This document shows positions 41,635-50,524 of a stretch of DNA of 64,000 nt, in pieces. Every line of letters starts with the position of its first letter. Position 1 is the first letter of the stretch. The stretch is from Paenibacillus taichungensis. Its GTDB lineage: Bacteria > Bacillota > Bacilli > Paenibacillales > Paenibacillaceae. Made by a program: the position numbers and the translations under genes. Below the pieces are notes generated by a model. It saw nothing but the letters and a program-made list of their open reading frames with translations. It had not been told where the DNA came from and did no database searches. Location of the stretch: positions 372,001 through 436,000 of the forward strand of contig NZ_QEVW01000006.1 in assembly GCF_003287275.1 (NCBI RefSeq), read 5' to 3'.

Positions 41635-42564
41635 TTACTCCATCTTCAAAATAGCAGCTTCGATCATGGCTTCCGTCTCCGCAAGCGCCTCCATGATTGT
41701 CGCAGCAGCCTCCCAGTTGCGGGATACAAGACGGGATTGGCATTCTCCGAATTGGCGGGATTGTGTGTATTTCAAAGCAGAAAGGTCAGGATGAATTGTT
41801 TTAAAAAACAAGCCATAATCATGGGCACGACGCGCGCCTACTGGCAGAGCAAAATACACATAATGAGCCCACTCATTACCATCGATTGCTCCAGCACGAA
41901 CCTGTTCCGCCTTATGCAGAATCGCTGAAGCTCCTGTTCGTCCTTCCTGAGCAATTTCATGGAGCTGTTCTGTAAGGCTTGATTTGAACCAAGTAAAAGC
42001 GCGGCGGTTAATCTCCTCCAGATCAGGCTGTTCCATGCGTTCAGGACTCCACCATCGTCGATACACACCGCTACTCCACGGGAATTCAGACTTCCATGCT
42101 TCCTCAAGTTTATCCAATGTCAGGAAGACATTCGGGAATCCAGCAGGGTCATGCAGACATATTTCATCGCCTTCCATGCTCAGTGCCACTACATAATGAT
42201 CACAACCACCCAGGTTAGGAGAGTTGGGATTGTAGACGAGTTTGCCCATATCAAGCGGCCCCATCATCACAGGACCCTGCTTCAAAGTCTCTCTTAGCTC
42301 ATCTACAGGCATCTCTGTATCCCGTGATTGCACACTTTCACGCACACTAAACCCCAGAATGCTCATCGCCTTGCTGATGGCCAGATCAGGACTGGAGGCA
42401 CAGTTATCAAAAAAGAGAAGGTCTTCCTGCGTGCGGAAAGCTCCCAGGGAAAAGCCACCGACCGTTTCAAGCAGACCGGGGTCAACCTTTTCTCCAATGG
42501 ACGACAGCAGCATTGAAGCTGAATTAGCGTAGCAATATGCACCATTTCCAATATAATTGCTCAT
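41635..42564 (-). CDS. BtrH/C39-like cysteine hydrolase or acyltransferase
   Basis: 309 aa from ATG 42564 (MSNYIGNGAYCYANS), with AGAGGATG upstream. The N-terminal half has a papain-like triad: C11 in AYCYANSASMLL, H123 in GGCDHYVVAL, D139 in LHDPAGFPNVF. The C-terminal half is helical (ARRAHDYGLFFKTI and a final coiled part). The layout resembles BtrH-like acyltransferases and relatives; peptide or acyl substrate is unknown. It is the first gene, 37 bases before the sigma-fusion gene, whose C-terminal domain appears to be a Cys-less relative. Confidence 0.75.
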   Translation of the reverse strand: MSNYIGNGAYCYANSASMLLSSIGEKVDPGLLETVGGFSLGAFRTQEDLLFFDNCASSPDLAISKAMSILGFSVRESVQSRDTEMPVDELRETLKQGPVMMGPLDMGKLVYNPNSPNLGGCDHYVVALSMEGDEICLHDPAGFPNVFLTLDKLEEAWKSEFPWSSGVYRRWWSPERMEQPDLEEINRRAFTWFKSSLTEQLHEIAQEGRTGASAILHKAEQVRAGAIDGNEWAHYVYFALPVGARRAHDYGLFFKTIHPDLSALKYTQSRQFGECQSRLVSRNWEAAATIMEALAETEAMIEAAILKME

Positions 42565-42693
42565 ATCATAACATCCTCTCATTTCTTTAATGAAGCACGC
42601 TGCTTGCAATGCCTATACTTATTCTGACTCTTCGTAAAGATCATTTCTGACAGAATATCCAGAACAAATTTCTGCCCGCATGAACTAGGGAAC

Positions 42694-42719
42694 GTTTAGA
42701 ATGCGGACATCCCGGTTAA
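42694..42719 (+). promoter_or_regulatory. Possible stress-type promoter of csbD-like gene
   Basis: GTTTAG, 14 bases, GGTTAA resembles the GTTTAA/GGGTAT spacing of general-stress promoters. CsbD genes are stress-induced in Bacillus. Whether this organism has the matching sigma factor cannot be seen here; a product of the adjacent sigma gene is another possibility. Confidence 0.3.
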
Positions 42720-42754
42720 TAAGGACTACACCAGAAACGAAGGAGATGTTCGAT

Positions 42755-42928
42755 ATGAGTAATTCAACTAGCGATAAAATCAAAGCAGGCGTAAACAAGG
42801 CCAAAGGCGAAGTGAAGGATCAGATCGGTAATGCGACTAACAACAGATCCCTTCAGGCTGAGGGTAAAAAAGACAAAGCCAAAGGTGCTGTGCAGGACAA
42901 AATTGCTGATGTAAAAAAACATCACTAG
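42755..42928 (+). CDS. CsbD-like stress protein
   Basis: 57-aa very hydrophilic protein, KAKGEVKDQIGNATNNRSLQAEGK and KAKGAVQDKIADVKKH, the CsbD repeat pattern of Lys/Asp/Gly-rich helices. ATG 42755 (MSNSTSDKIK) follows AAGGAGATG; a longer frame from 42701 has no site. Cytosolic, function unknown, commonly stress-induced. Divergent from the hydrolase-sigma operon. Confidence 0.9.
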   Translation: MSNSTSDKIKAGVNKAKGEVKDQIGNATNNRSLQAEGKKDKAKGAVQDKIADVKKHH

Positions 42929-43031
42929 ATCGATTCGTTTAAACGTGAACACGCACGACGATTCGTGCAGTAAATATAGGAACTTTGCCCGACGTCCATA
43001 CCGGTTGAAAACCGGGATTCGACGGGGGCGC

Positions 43032-43082
43032 AAAAAAGCCAAGGAAGGTGTTATTCACTACACCCTTCCCTGGCTTTTTTTG
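43032..43082. terminator. Bidirectional terminator between CsbD and epimerase genes
   Basis: GCCAAGGAAGGTGT and ACACCCTTCCCTGGC pair with one bulge, flanked by six A on the left and seven T on the right. Confidence 0.9.
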
Positions 43083-43088
43083 TCCTGT

Positions 43089-44090
43089 TTAGATAGCCGG
43101 AACTGCATATCTTGCCATATCGATAATAAAACTGCGTGCTTCTCTTGTCGTGTGGTATTCACGGCTGAATTGTCTTACCCATTCGGGATGTTCCTGATAC
43201 CATCGAAAGGTCTGCTCCAGTCCCTGCTCCAGCGTCGTCTGAGGGAACCATCCGGTCTCTGACCGTAACTTTCCAGAGTGAACGACCAGACTCGAACCTC
43301 TGGACTGGGTGGGCTCCTGCTCCCGAATCTCCGCCATTCTATTAGAAGTATGCAATTGTTGCAAATGATCTCCGATCTCTTGCATGGTTGTTCCTTGCCC
43401 TGTCGATATGTTATAGATCTGCTGATCTTGTCCATTCAGCATAATCTGTTCAATCGCTCGCAGCGCATCATCCACATACAGAAAATCACGTACAGCTGAT
43501 CCCTGAATATCCAGAGGAAGGCCGTCCATCATTCGGCCAAAATTACGCGGGATAATCCGGTCCGGCAACTGCCAAGGACCATAGAGATTGGTTAAACGAA
43601 ATATTTTTACAGGAAGCTGGTAACATTGAGCGTAGGATCTTGCGAGCATCTCACTGGCTACTTTGGAAGCGGAATAAGGGGATACAGGAGCATATTCATC
43701 GGATTCGTGATACACTCTGCCCATCTCCCCTCCGTATACCTCAACGGATGAAGCCAGCACCACGGGAATATGGTGATCGGAAGCGTATTGCAGAATGGCC
43801 TGTGTACTGAGGGTGTTGTTACGAAACACTTCTCCGGGGTGATGATACGAATAGTCTACGTGCGGCATCGCTGCCAGATGAATAATATAGTCTGTTTCGT
43901 GCGGCAAGCTGAATCTGTCCTTCGCGAGATCACAACAGATAAAGGCCATCTCATGAAGTGGAGAGCTGTGAACAAGCCTCTGACAATAATCATCCTGATC
44001 CACCAGGGTGATTCGATGTCCCTTTTGGGCCAAATACTGAGAAAGGTTAAATCCTACAAATCCAGAAGCCCCTGTAATGACAATATTCAA
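43089..44090 (-). CDS. NAD-dependent epimerase/dehydratase
   Basis: About 333-aa extended short-chain dehydrogenase acting on nucleotide sugars. NAD-binding IVITGASGFVGFNL, YIIHLAAMPHVDYS, catalytic SSVEVYGG and YSASKVASEML (Tyr-xxx-Lys), and RLTNLYGPWQ. The TTG at 44090 is the likely start: AAGGGGG lies seven bases before it and gives M-N-I-V-I-T-G; the in-frame ATG two codons upstream almost touches the ribosome site. Probably UDP-sugar epimerase or dehydratase; exact sugar unknown. Confidence 0.87.
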   Translation of the reverse strand: MNIVITGASGFVGFNLSQYLAQKGHRITLVDQDDYCQRLVHSSPLHEMAFICCDLAKDRFSLPHETDYIIHLAAMPHVDYSYHHPGEVFRNNTLSTQAILQYASDHHIPVVLASSVEVYGGEMGRVYHESDEYAPVSPYSASKVASEMLARSYAQCYQLPVKIFRLTNLYGPWQLPDRIIPRNFGRMMDGLPLDIQGSAVRDFLYVDDALRAIEQIMLNGQDQQIYNISTGQGTTMQEIGDHLQQLHTSNRMAEIREQEPTQSRGSSLVVHSGKLRSETGWFPQTTLEQGLEQTFRWYQEHPEWVRQFSREYHTTREARSFIIDMARYAVPAI

Positions 44091-44245
44091 GCACATTCCC
44101 CCTTGGGATTAATACAACAAGTTCACTGAAGAGAGTTTATGTTCTGATTATAACCTTATAGTGATACATTTTGTATCATTTTACAATTGTTTTTTGTTCT
44201 TCTCCAGAAATAAACGGGTAATGCCATAGAGAGGTGATATTTACG

Positions 44246-44761
44246 ATGAAAGAGGACATGAACAATGTACAGACGATGTTATTCCATGACGATGGTTTGG
44301 TCCCCAATCATCCGAGTCTGCCTGTACTTCTGTATAAGGGAATTTGGGCAACAGATTCCTCTCGTGCGGAGTCGTTGCTGAACCTAAATGGATGGGGAAA
44401 CAGCTGGATTAACGGAGTGTTTGATTATCATCATTATCACAGCAATGCTCATGAAGTACTTGCGGTGGTAAGCGGTTGGGTTGAGCTCATTCTTGGTGGG
44501 GAACATGGGAAGGTTGTGCGCCTTCAGGCAGGAGATGTCGTCGTATTACCTGCGGGAACCGGACATAAGCGGCGGAGTGCGAGCCTTGATTTTCGCATAG
44601 CCGGCGCCTATCCGGGTGGCATGAGTTACAATACCCGAACTGGCGAGCCGGGAGAACGTCCCAAAGTGCTGCGTGAAATTCAGGAGGTTCCCGTCCCGGA
44701 TACCGATCCGGTCTATGGGCAAGAGGGGCCACTATTGGAGTTATGGAATCAGAATAAATGA
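44246..44761 (+). CDS. Cupin protein (YjlB-like)
   Basis: 171-aa single-cupin protein close to Bacillus YjlB: WGNSWINGVFDYHHYHSNAHEVLAVVSG contains cupin motif 1 with three histidines and Glu for metal binding, GDVVVLPAGTGHKR is motif 2, and AYPGGMSYN and VPVPDTDPVYG complete the YjlB pattern. ATG 44246 follows AGAGGTG by nine bases. No enzymatic role established. Confidence 0.9.
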   Translation: MKEDMNNVQTMLFHDDGLVPNHPSLPVLLYKGIWATDSSRAESLLNLNGWGNSWINGVFDYHHYHSNAHEVLAVVSGWVELILGGEHGKVVRLQAGDVVVLPAGTGHKRRSASLDFRIAGAYPGGMSYNTRTGEPGERPKVLREIQEVPVPDTDPVYGQEGPLLELWNQNK

Positions 44762-44930
44762 ATATCATCAATGTATCATCAGAATCAGAATGAAAAATAA
44801 TTACATCAATAAGGTTATCTCGCAGGGATCTCCTATCCCTTTTATGGCTAACTCCGTGATTCGTTACATCTCAGAACGATGCAAATGGGAGCGAATAGCG
44901 TGTACTAGGTTCATTAGACCAATATATCTC

Positions 44931-44982
44931 GAAAAAGGGGCGTCCCCCGTCATCCAATGACTTATGGGAAAGCACCTTTTTC
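44931..44982. terminator. Bidirectional terminator between cupin and DUF1835 genes
   Basis: GAAAAAGG and CCTTTTTC form the outer stem; inside are GGGG/CCCC and GTCAT-CCA-ATGAC. The inner strand reads ATGACTTATGGGA, the same motif as in hairpins at 8218-8258 and 58016-58063. Confidence 0.7.
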
Positions 44983-44984
44983 GG

Positions 44985-46058
44985 TTATTGGGGGAGCCTC
45001 ACACTGTAGAATCGCATGGCATGTGGCTTCCCTTCCATCTCAAGCCGTCCTTGTATGATCAACTGTCGAACACGATATTCAATGAATGCGTCTCCGACAG
45101 CTTGTTCGAGATGGCCCAGCACCTCACCTACGACGCGGGCTGATTTTATAAACTCGCCAGGCTGTCGGGTTAACGTAACCTCTCTAACCTTCTGCATAAT
45201 ATATTCATCTATCGCGTCTTCAGGCACGCTCTGAATCTCGCCATCCTTCATTAATCGCAGAAGTCCAGGCTGTACAGCCAAATTCACCCACTCTTGATCC
45301 ATGTGTTTGCGTTTCTCCAGAGACAACGGTTCAGCATTCACACAGTGTTGCCACATCGCTAACAACTTCTCAGAAAAAATTTCACCTGTTCTAAGAACAT
45401 CATGCTGAACTCCAGAAGGGTTGAATAATTCCTGATATAATGCACTTGTCTCGATCAAATAGATCGGTCCCAGCCTGTTACGCAGCAAATGCATGGCATA
45501 TAAAAGCCCCGTTCTCTCATGCGCATTATTCGCATACCAGATAGTGATTCGCGTATCTTCATCAATCGAACTCAACATGTTATTTAATTGAAGCAGCTTA
45601 TCCATGCCTTGGACGGCATAACTTCCATGTTCACTCAAATAAAGTTTCTCAAGTAGCCAGAGATGCCTGCGGTGTAAATCCACCTTGTTCGTCAAATCAC
45701 CCAATGGACCGATGGCATAGTAGTCATTCATAGAGAGAAACCGCCGCTCCGAGCGGCCAGGAACCCTGCCCATCGCAACCTTAATGCTGCCTAGCGGCGA
45801 TTCACCAATCGCTATATGAATTTCACGTGGTTTCTGTGCGTTTAATGCCTGTTGCTCGGTTTTCTCCCGGTTCCGATTCTCATCCAATGTATTAAATATC
45901 GACTGAATTTCCGTTGCAAAATGATCAGAATGTTCTTCCGCCGACTGAACACTGACTGCCATATCTACGCTGAGATAGAGCGTACGCAATAACGAACGCA
46001 GCTCATCCTCATTCATAAGATGCAGCTCCTTTTCAAAATCAAAGACATTGTCAATCAT
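44985..46058 (-). CDS. DUF1835 domain-containing protein
   Basis: 357-aa cytosolic protein. After an N-terminal helical extension (1-75), the DUF1835 core runs from about 78 (EIHIAIGESPLGSIKVAM, then DYYAIGPLGDL and ITIWYANNAHERTGLLY), followed by a C-terminal DUF3658-like part (LARTxx-type QLIIQGRLEMEGK end). No catalytic motif recognised. The AGGGGGA-type site precedes ATG 46058. It follows the TVP38 gene by 90 bases. Confidence 0.85.
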   Translation of the reverse strand: MIDNVFDFEKELHLMNEDELRSLLRTLYLSVDMAVSVQSAEEHSDHFATEIQSIFNTLDENRNREKTEQQALNAQKPREIHIAIGESPLGSIKVAMGRVPGRSERRFLSMNDYYAIGPLGDLTNKVDLHRRHLWLLEKLYLSEHGSYAVQGMDKLLQLNNMLSSIDEDTRITIWYANNAHERTGLLYAMHLLRNRLGPIYLIETSALYQELFNPSGVQHDVLRTGEIFSEKLLAMWQHCVNAEPLSLEKRKHMDQEWVNLAVQPGLLRLMKDGEIQSVPEDAIDEYIMQKVREVTLTRQPGEFIKSARVVGEVLGHLEQAVGDAFIEYRVRQLIIQGRLEMEGKPHAMRFYSVRLPQ

Positions 46059-46147
46059 GCTTATCCCCCTCTAAACAGTCTAAACAGTTGGTCATCTCCG
46101 ATTAAAATCATTCAAAATCGAACGTACGTATGTGTATCTTCGTAAGT

Positions 46148-46807
46148 TTATGACGAAATAGACTTTCCAGAGGAGTGACTCAGATCATTCATTTCCTCAC
46201 GATTGGATGACGAACGGGTGAAGTGACGCTCCAACTTCCGACTTGCCCACAGGGATGCAGCAATAAACAACAAAACGCCGCCCCACCGCACAGGGTGTTC
46301 CATAAACTGAGCTACATTGGAACCAATATACGTCACACAGAAGATCATAATGGCTTTACCAAAACTCACAGCAAGCAGGAAAGACGTTAATCTCATCCGC
46401 GCGATACCTGCCGCAACATTGATAATTACGAACGGTCCCACTGGAAATATACTCAGCAAAAACACATAACTAAATGCATTCCGCCGAATCCATACCATAC
46501 TGCGCTGCACACGTGGTTTATTGGCCCAACGTTCCACAAAAGCCGATTTCCCAATCTCCCGTACAATCAGGAACGTAACGGTACAGCCAAGTACCATCCC
46601 GATCCATGAATATAAAAAACCTGCCCATAGCCCGTACACCGCTCCGTTAACCCCAACTATGAGCAGTGTAGGCAGCGGAGGCACGAATGATTTCATAAAG
46701 GTAAGCAAAATTCCCGGTAAAGGGCCCAGGGAGCGAAACTTCTCCAGCCAAAAACGAATATTCTCTTCCGTAATATAGGACATGACGTCCAAAGATGCCG
46801 GGTTCAT
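46148..46807 (-). CDS. TVP38/TMEM64 (VTT domain) membrane protein
   Basis: 219-aa membrane protein of the SNARE-associated/DedA-like VTT group: FVPPLPTLLIVGVNGAVYGLWAGFLYSWIGMVLG, the reentrant-loop segment with Pro and Gly, then FLLSIFPVGPFVIINVAAGIARM. About five hydrophobic segments and a Ser-rich hydrophilic tail. Members of this superfamily are linked to lipid scrambling or flipping; the specific role is unknown. GGAGGGAAG precedes the ATG. Confidence 0.9.
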   Translation of the reverse strand: MNPASLDVMSYITEENIRFWLEKFRSLGPLPGILLTFMKSFVPPLPTLLIVGVNGAVYGLWAGFLYSWIGMVLGCTVTFLIVREIGKSAFVERWANKPRVQRSMVWIRRNAFSYVFLLSIFPVGPFVIINVAAGIARMRLTSFLLAVSFGKAIMIFCVTYIGSNVAQFMEHPVRWGGVLLFIAASLWASRKLERHFTRSSSNREEMNDLSHSSGKSISS

Positions 46808-46974
46808 CTGCTTCCCTCCAATCTATACAGTTCAAATTTTCTAAAGATGTGGTGCCCATTATAAATACATCTGGTAAACCGATGTGAAGTTTCACTACTC
46901 ACTTCTCCCCAGTATAACGTACATATGAGCGCTGTACCGTTGTCAATTTGAAGAAATTTCACCAGCGACGCTGA

Positions 46975-47017
46975 AAAACAAAAAAGCACACCCGGACCTG
47001 TTCAGTCTTGGTGTGCT
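46975..47017 (-). terminator. Terminator after the HNH gene
   Basis: Minus-strand AGCACACC and GGTGTGCT pair perfectly, followed by TTTTTTGTTTTT. It lies 65 bases after the stop at 47083. Confidence 0.85.
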
Positions 47018-47082
47018 CCATGTATCCAATCCCGCTTGAAACCATTGGTGAACATGCTTAGGGCAGTATTTCGCTTGACCGT

Positions 47083-48702
47083 TTATTCTAGCTGGGCTTC
47101 CTGTATTGCCAATTCATTCAGCTCTTCCTGATGTGCAGCATTCCACTCGGGAATACCGGAACGCATGAATTCTTCGGCATCCATCGCTGCTTTGGACTGG
47201 TTGCACAGATTGCAGGCGCAGACACAGTTAAGTGGGGTGGTATGCCCCCCTTTGGCTCGCGGCAGAAGATGGTCAATCGTGTCTCCATACGATCCACAGA
47301 AGTAGCAAGTATAGTTATCCCGGGTTAAAATAAACCGCTTGAAATCCTTGTTACTAAACAATCGGCGGATCGTGTACCGATTAACCACAACAGCGGCTTT
47401 CTCCTTGACGAGCGTGACCGCCAGCTCCATATCCACTTCCTGATGCCAGCGCCGCCCTTTGTCCGTCTTACCGCGCATGCGCACCATGCCCTGACGGTTC
47501 GTCCGGAGCGATGCCGGATCTTCCGGGTCAATCGCTACGGGCACCGCCGGAGTATGACGGCGGGGACGGCTTTCCGTTCCAGCCCCGTGGCTGCGGCTGG
47601 AATGTGCTGGCGCCCGCTGCCCGGATGATCCGGCGCGGGCTGTGTCTTCGCCGCCCGCCTTAGGCGCACGCTCCTTGCGTGCCGGGCGCGTCTTCGACCC
47701 GGGCGAGCCTGGCTGGCGCACGGGTGCAGGAGGCGCAGCCTCCATGGCTGTGCCCGGCGCTTGGCCGGGCGCGGGCTTTGCAGCAGCGGCTGGCTGTGCG
47801 GCCGCTGCTGGGGGTCCGGCGACCGAGGCATCGCCACGGTCGCTTGGGCTCGGCGCACTGGCCTCAGCTATGCTGCGGGCCTGTCCTGCGCCGGACGGTA
47901 GCGCGGCAGCACGTTTGCGGCGCCGCTTGCGTTTGCGTTTGGCTGCGGTCGGCTGATCCGCAGCCCCTGGCTCTGCTGCCGGGCCTTGCGGCTTGCCTGG
48001 CAGCAGAGCCTTGGCCGCCGCAATCTCCTGCTCGGCGGCATGATCCGTGCCAGCGGCTGTACGCGCGCGGACACGCTTCGCAGATGGAGCAGCATTCGCT
48101 GTATTCACCTGCGAATCCCTGTCTTGCTGATCAGCCCGCGTCTGAGGCTGATCTACAGTCTCGCTCTCCTCATCAGTTCGGGAGAGCGATTCCGGTTGCT
48201 CTATACCCGACTGAAGCTCGGGACGCTTTGCTTTTCTCCTCCTCCTTCTCCTCTTCTTGCGGTTGCCCGAAGACGAAGAGACAGTTGAAGAAGCAACGAG
48301 TTCAGCCGCTTCACCTTCCATCATCGAAGAAGATGAACCTACGGACGGCTTTGACTCCCCATATCTTTCTGAAGTAGAAGCAACAGAAGGCGTATCATTT
48401 GTATCGACGATCCGTTCTCCTGTATGACTTGCAGATGCAGATGGCGCGGGAGCCCCAGTACCTTTATGACTCTTTACCGCCTCATCCGTAGGCCGGAGTG
48501 AGTTGTTATCGTTATCCGCTTGTCCACCGAGCTGACGACAGTAGCGACAAGCGCCACGTCTGGCCCCAGGGCCAGCCCGCTTTCCGGTTCTTCGTCGGAA
48601 TTCGGACAAAGGTCGCTTTTGCCCGCAGTACATACATGTCTTGGTCAGTTGCGCTTCATGTTCCGTCATTTCCTGCCGGAAAGGGGCCGAGCCCATCTCC
48701 AT
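47083..48702 (-). CDS. HNH endonuclease-domain protein with zinc ribbon and long disordered middle
   Basis: 539 aa in three parts. N-terminal four-Cys zinc ribbon (CMYCGQ, C23/C26; CRYC, C52/C55). Then about 330 residues of low complexity, rich in Ala, Pro, Ser, Lys and Arg, with basic tracts such as KKRRRRRRKAKR and KRKRKRRRKR. The C-terminal HNH nuclease has YTCYFCGSYGDTIDHLLPRAKGG and NCVCACNLCNQSK: both zinc CxxC pairs, the DH catalytic pair and the conserved N are intact. Sequence 47540-48060 is strikingly GC-rich. The 49-aa zinc-ribbon gene lies 44 bases upstream. DNA target and biological role unknown. Confidence 0.82.
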   Translation of the reverse strand: MEMGSAPFRQEMTEHEAQLTKTCMYCGQKRPLSEFRRRTGKRAGPGARRGACRYCRQLGGQADNDNNSLRPTDEAVKSHKGTGAPAPSASASHTGERIVDTNDTPSVASTSERYGESKPSVGSSSSMMEGEAAELVASSTVSSSSGNRKKRRRRRRKAKRPELQSGIEQPESLSRTDEESETVDQPQTRADQQDRDSQVNTANAAPSAKRVRARTAAGTDHAAEQEIAAAKALLPGKPQGPAAEPGAADQPTAAKRKRKRRRKRAAALPSGAGQARSIAEASAPSPSDRGDASVAGPPAAAAQPAAAAKPAPGQAPGTAMEAAPPAPVRQPGSPGSKTRPARKERAPKAGGEDTARAGSSGQRAPAHSSRSHGAGTESRPRRHTPAVPVAIDPEDPASLRTNRQGMVRMRGKTDKGRRWHQEVDMELAVTLVKEKAAVVVNRYTIRRLFSNKDFKRFILTRDNYTCYFCGSYGDTIDHLLPRAKGGHTTPLNCVCACNLCNQSKAAMDAEEFMRSGIPEWNAAHQEELNELAIQEAQLE

Positions 48703-48746
48703 GTTGTCACCTCGGTTCCGTATGAATCCGGTTTCTTTCTATTGTA

Positions 48747-48896
48747 TCACATCTGCTCGCCAACACACTCATAGCCAGATGTCCCATAATCTTTTGTCTT
48801 ATACTCCTGCGTCTGCCCCGCACATTCGTGAAGGATGTGTTCCACATATTCCAATATATCTTGCATCGGTTTCCCGCATTGTTCACATGTTGTCAT
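48747..48896 (-). CDS. 49-aa zinc-ribbon-like small protein
   Basis: Starts at ATG 48894-48896 with AAGGTGAG upstream: M-T-T-C-E-Q-C-G-K-P-M; ends at TGA 48747-48749. It has one CxxC pair (C4, C7) and single Cys at 25 and 44, enough to bind one zinc. It is 44 bases before the HNH gene on the same strand, so both are probably one message. No family recognised. Confidence 0.65.
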   Translation of the reverse strand: MTTCEQCGKPMQDILEYVEHILHECAGQTQEYKTKDYGTSGYECVGEQM

Positions 48897-49021
48897 TGTT
48901 CTCACCTTAATCCTGTTCTTAAAGTTCTCTGCTTATAAAAAAATTGTGTTCCGCCTTCTCATTACCCTTCGCGTATGAAAAAGAAACATCCGTTCCCCAT
49001 ATATGAATCAAATCGGCAATC

Positions 49022-49072
49022 AAAAAAAACCGTTTCCCGCTCAACCCTAATGGTCGACCAAGAAACGGTTTA
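49022..49072 (-). terminator. Terminator after the acyltransferase gene
   Basis: AAACCGTTTC and GAAACGGTTT are perfect 10-bp arms; on the minus strand eight T follow. It lies 26 bases after the stop at 49098. Nothing else is seen in 48897-49021. Confidence 0.85.
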
Positions 49073-49097
49073 TTATTCCTGTAGTGGCGTAAATCTT

Positions 49098-50273
49098 TTA
49101 ACGAACGTCGAGTTGTCCCGAGTTTTGTTGTGGGACCAGACGTGGCTTTGGTTTTGGCAAATTGCCGAAAATCACCCATGCAAATGGAACGAATCTTGCA
49201 GTGAGTCCAACCACAATCCACGATGCGATCAACGCCACACCAAAACCTCCGGCGTACCACAGGTGAATCAGCCAGGAAACCCCGGTTTGTGGTGGATAAT
49301 TCCGATAGACCAAGAGGAAGAAGGGATGAATCAGATAAATACCGAAGGACAGTGCCCCAAGCCGATTGAGCGGCTTAACGATCAGGGATGGTCCTTTACG
49401 ATAGAGCAGGTATGCAATCTGAATCAGCACCAGCGCACAGGCGAACGTGTGCAGATTCCAGAAAAACTCGTACCATAGCGTGTTATACGTCGCGATTTTC
49501 AAGCGCAACAGATAATAAATGTATACATGGCCGAGTCCGGCAAAAATCCAAACCGCCCACAGCACAATCCATGAAACTACACGAGCTTTGGTTGCATTTT
49601 CCCGACTAATGACAAACCATTGTTTAATCTTCGGAAAATATACCCCGATAAAAGCACCCAGCATGAAATAGGAAAAGTAAGAGAACGCCCAACTTCCCTT
49701 GTTCGGCACCTGGAAGCCATATTTGTTACTTACGATAAATGCCCACTGAATGAGCAGCCCAATCGGTACCGACCATTTGACGACTGAGGGATATTTCTTG
49801 AGCAGCCACAATACCAACGGGAATAACAGATAAAATTGCATGTTGATAAATACAAAGTACAGATGCGTATACGCCTTGCCCGTGAACAGTTTCGTAATGA
49901 AACTTACCGCTGATTCACCAAACGGACGACCCTGATAATGCGTGAAGTGCAGGATGACAAAATACATTAATGAAAACAGGAAATACGGCAGCAAAATGTA
50001 AACAAATCTTTTTTTGTAAAAGTTGCTGACCAGCTTCTTATCGAGCGGGCGAGAATAATAGTTATAGAACAGTACAAAACTGCTCATGAAAATAAATGTG
50101 GGTGTACCATATTTCATAAAAATATTAATAAAATTGTACAGCCAGTAATACCCTGAACCTGTCATGTCCACCGTCGCGTATGAAGTGGAATGCACACACA
50201 GCACACCGATGATAGCCATTGCCCGTACGAGATTCAGCTCTGGGATTCGCTCTCTTTTGATTGTTTCACTCAT
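49098..50273 (-). CDS. Acyltransferase family 3 membrane protein
   Basis: 391-aa membrane protein with about ten helices of the acyltransferase 3 family, which transfers acyl groups to cell-surface or secreted glycans. ELNLVRAMAIIGVLCVHSTSY contains the conserved R..A...V..H motif of helix 1 (His in VHS), and GTPTFIFMSSFVLFYNY matches the second conserved block. No extracellular SGNH domain. AAGGAGAAACG precedes the ATG. Acceptor unknown. Confidence 0.9.
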   Translation of the reverse strand: MSETIKRERIPELNLVRAMAIIGVLCVHSTSYATVDMTGSGYYWLYNFINIFMKYGTPTFIFMSSFVLFYNYYSRPLDKKLVSNFYKKRFVYILLPYFLFSLMYFVILHFTHYQGRPFGESAVSFITKLFTGKAYTHLYFVFINMQFYLLFPLVLWLLKKYPSVVKWSVPIGLLIQWAFIVSNKYGFQVPNKGSWAFSYFSYFMLGAFIGVYFPKIKQWFVISRENATKARVVSWIVLWAVWIFAGLGHVYIYYLLRLKIATYNTLWYEFFWNLHTFACALVLIQIAYLLYRKGPSLIVKPLNRLGALSFGIYLIHPFFLLVYRNYPPQTGVSWLIHLWYAGGFGVALIASWIVVGLTARFVPFAWVIFGNLPKPKPRLVPQQNSGQLDVR

Positions 50274-50436
50274 AATTAGCGTTTCTCCTTAATATGTTTC
50301 GTTGATATGTCTAAGATGACTTAATATGATAAGCTCACTATCTATTAAAAAGCATAAAGCTTAAGATGGGTAGTCCAAATTCTTAAAAGTTCCTAAATTT
50401 TCAACATGTTTCACCATATTTTCATGTCTATATATG

Positions 50437-50462
50437 TAAAAAAAGACCGCTATGACGCGGCC
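50437..50462 (-). terminator. Terminator after the photolyase gene
   Basis: Minus-strand GGCCGC, loop GTCATA, GCGGTC, then eight T. It closes the unit hybrid kinase, regulator, photolyase. The rest of 50274-50524 holds nothing recognisable. Confidence 0.8.
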
Positions 50463-50524
50463 TGTGAGCATGTTTCGTATCTGTCCAAAATATTGCTGGT
50501 TCACTGGGATGAAAATGGTAAACT

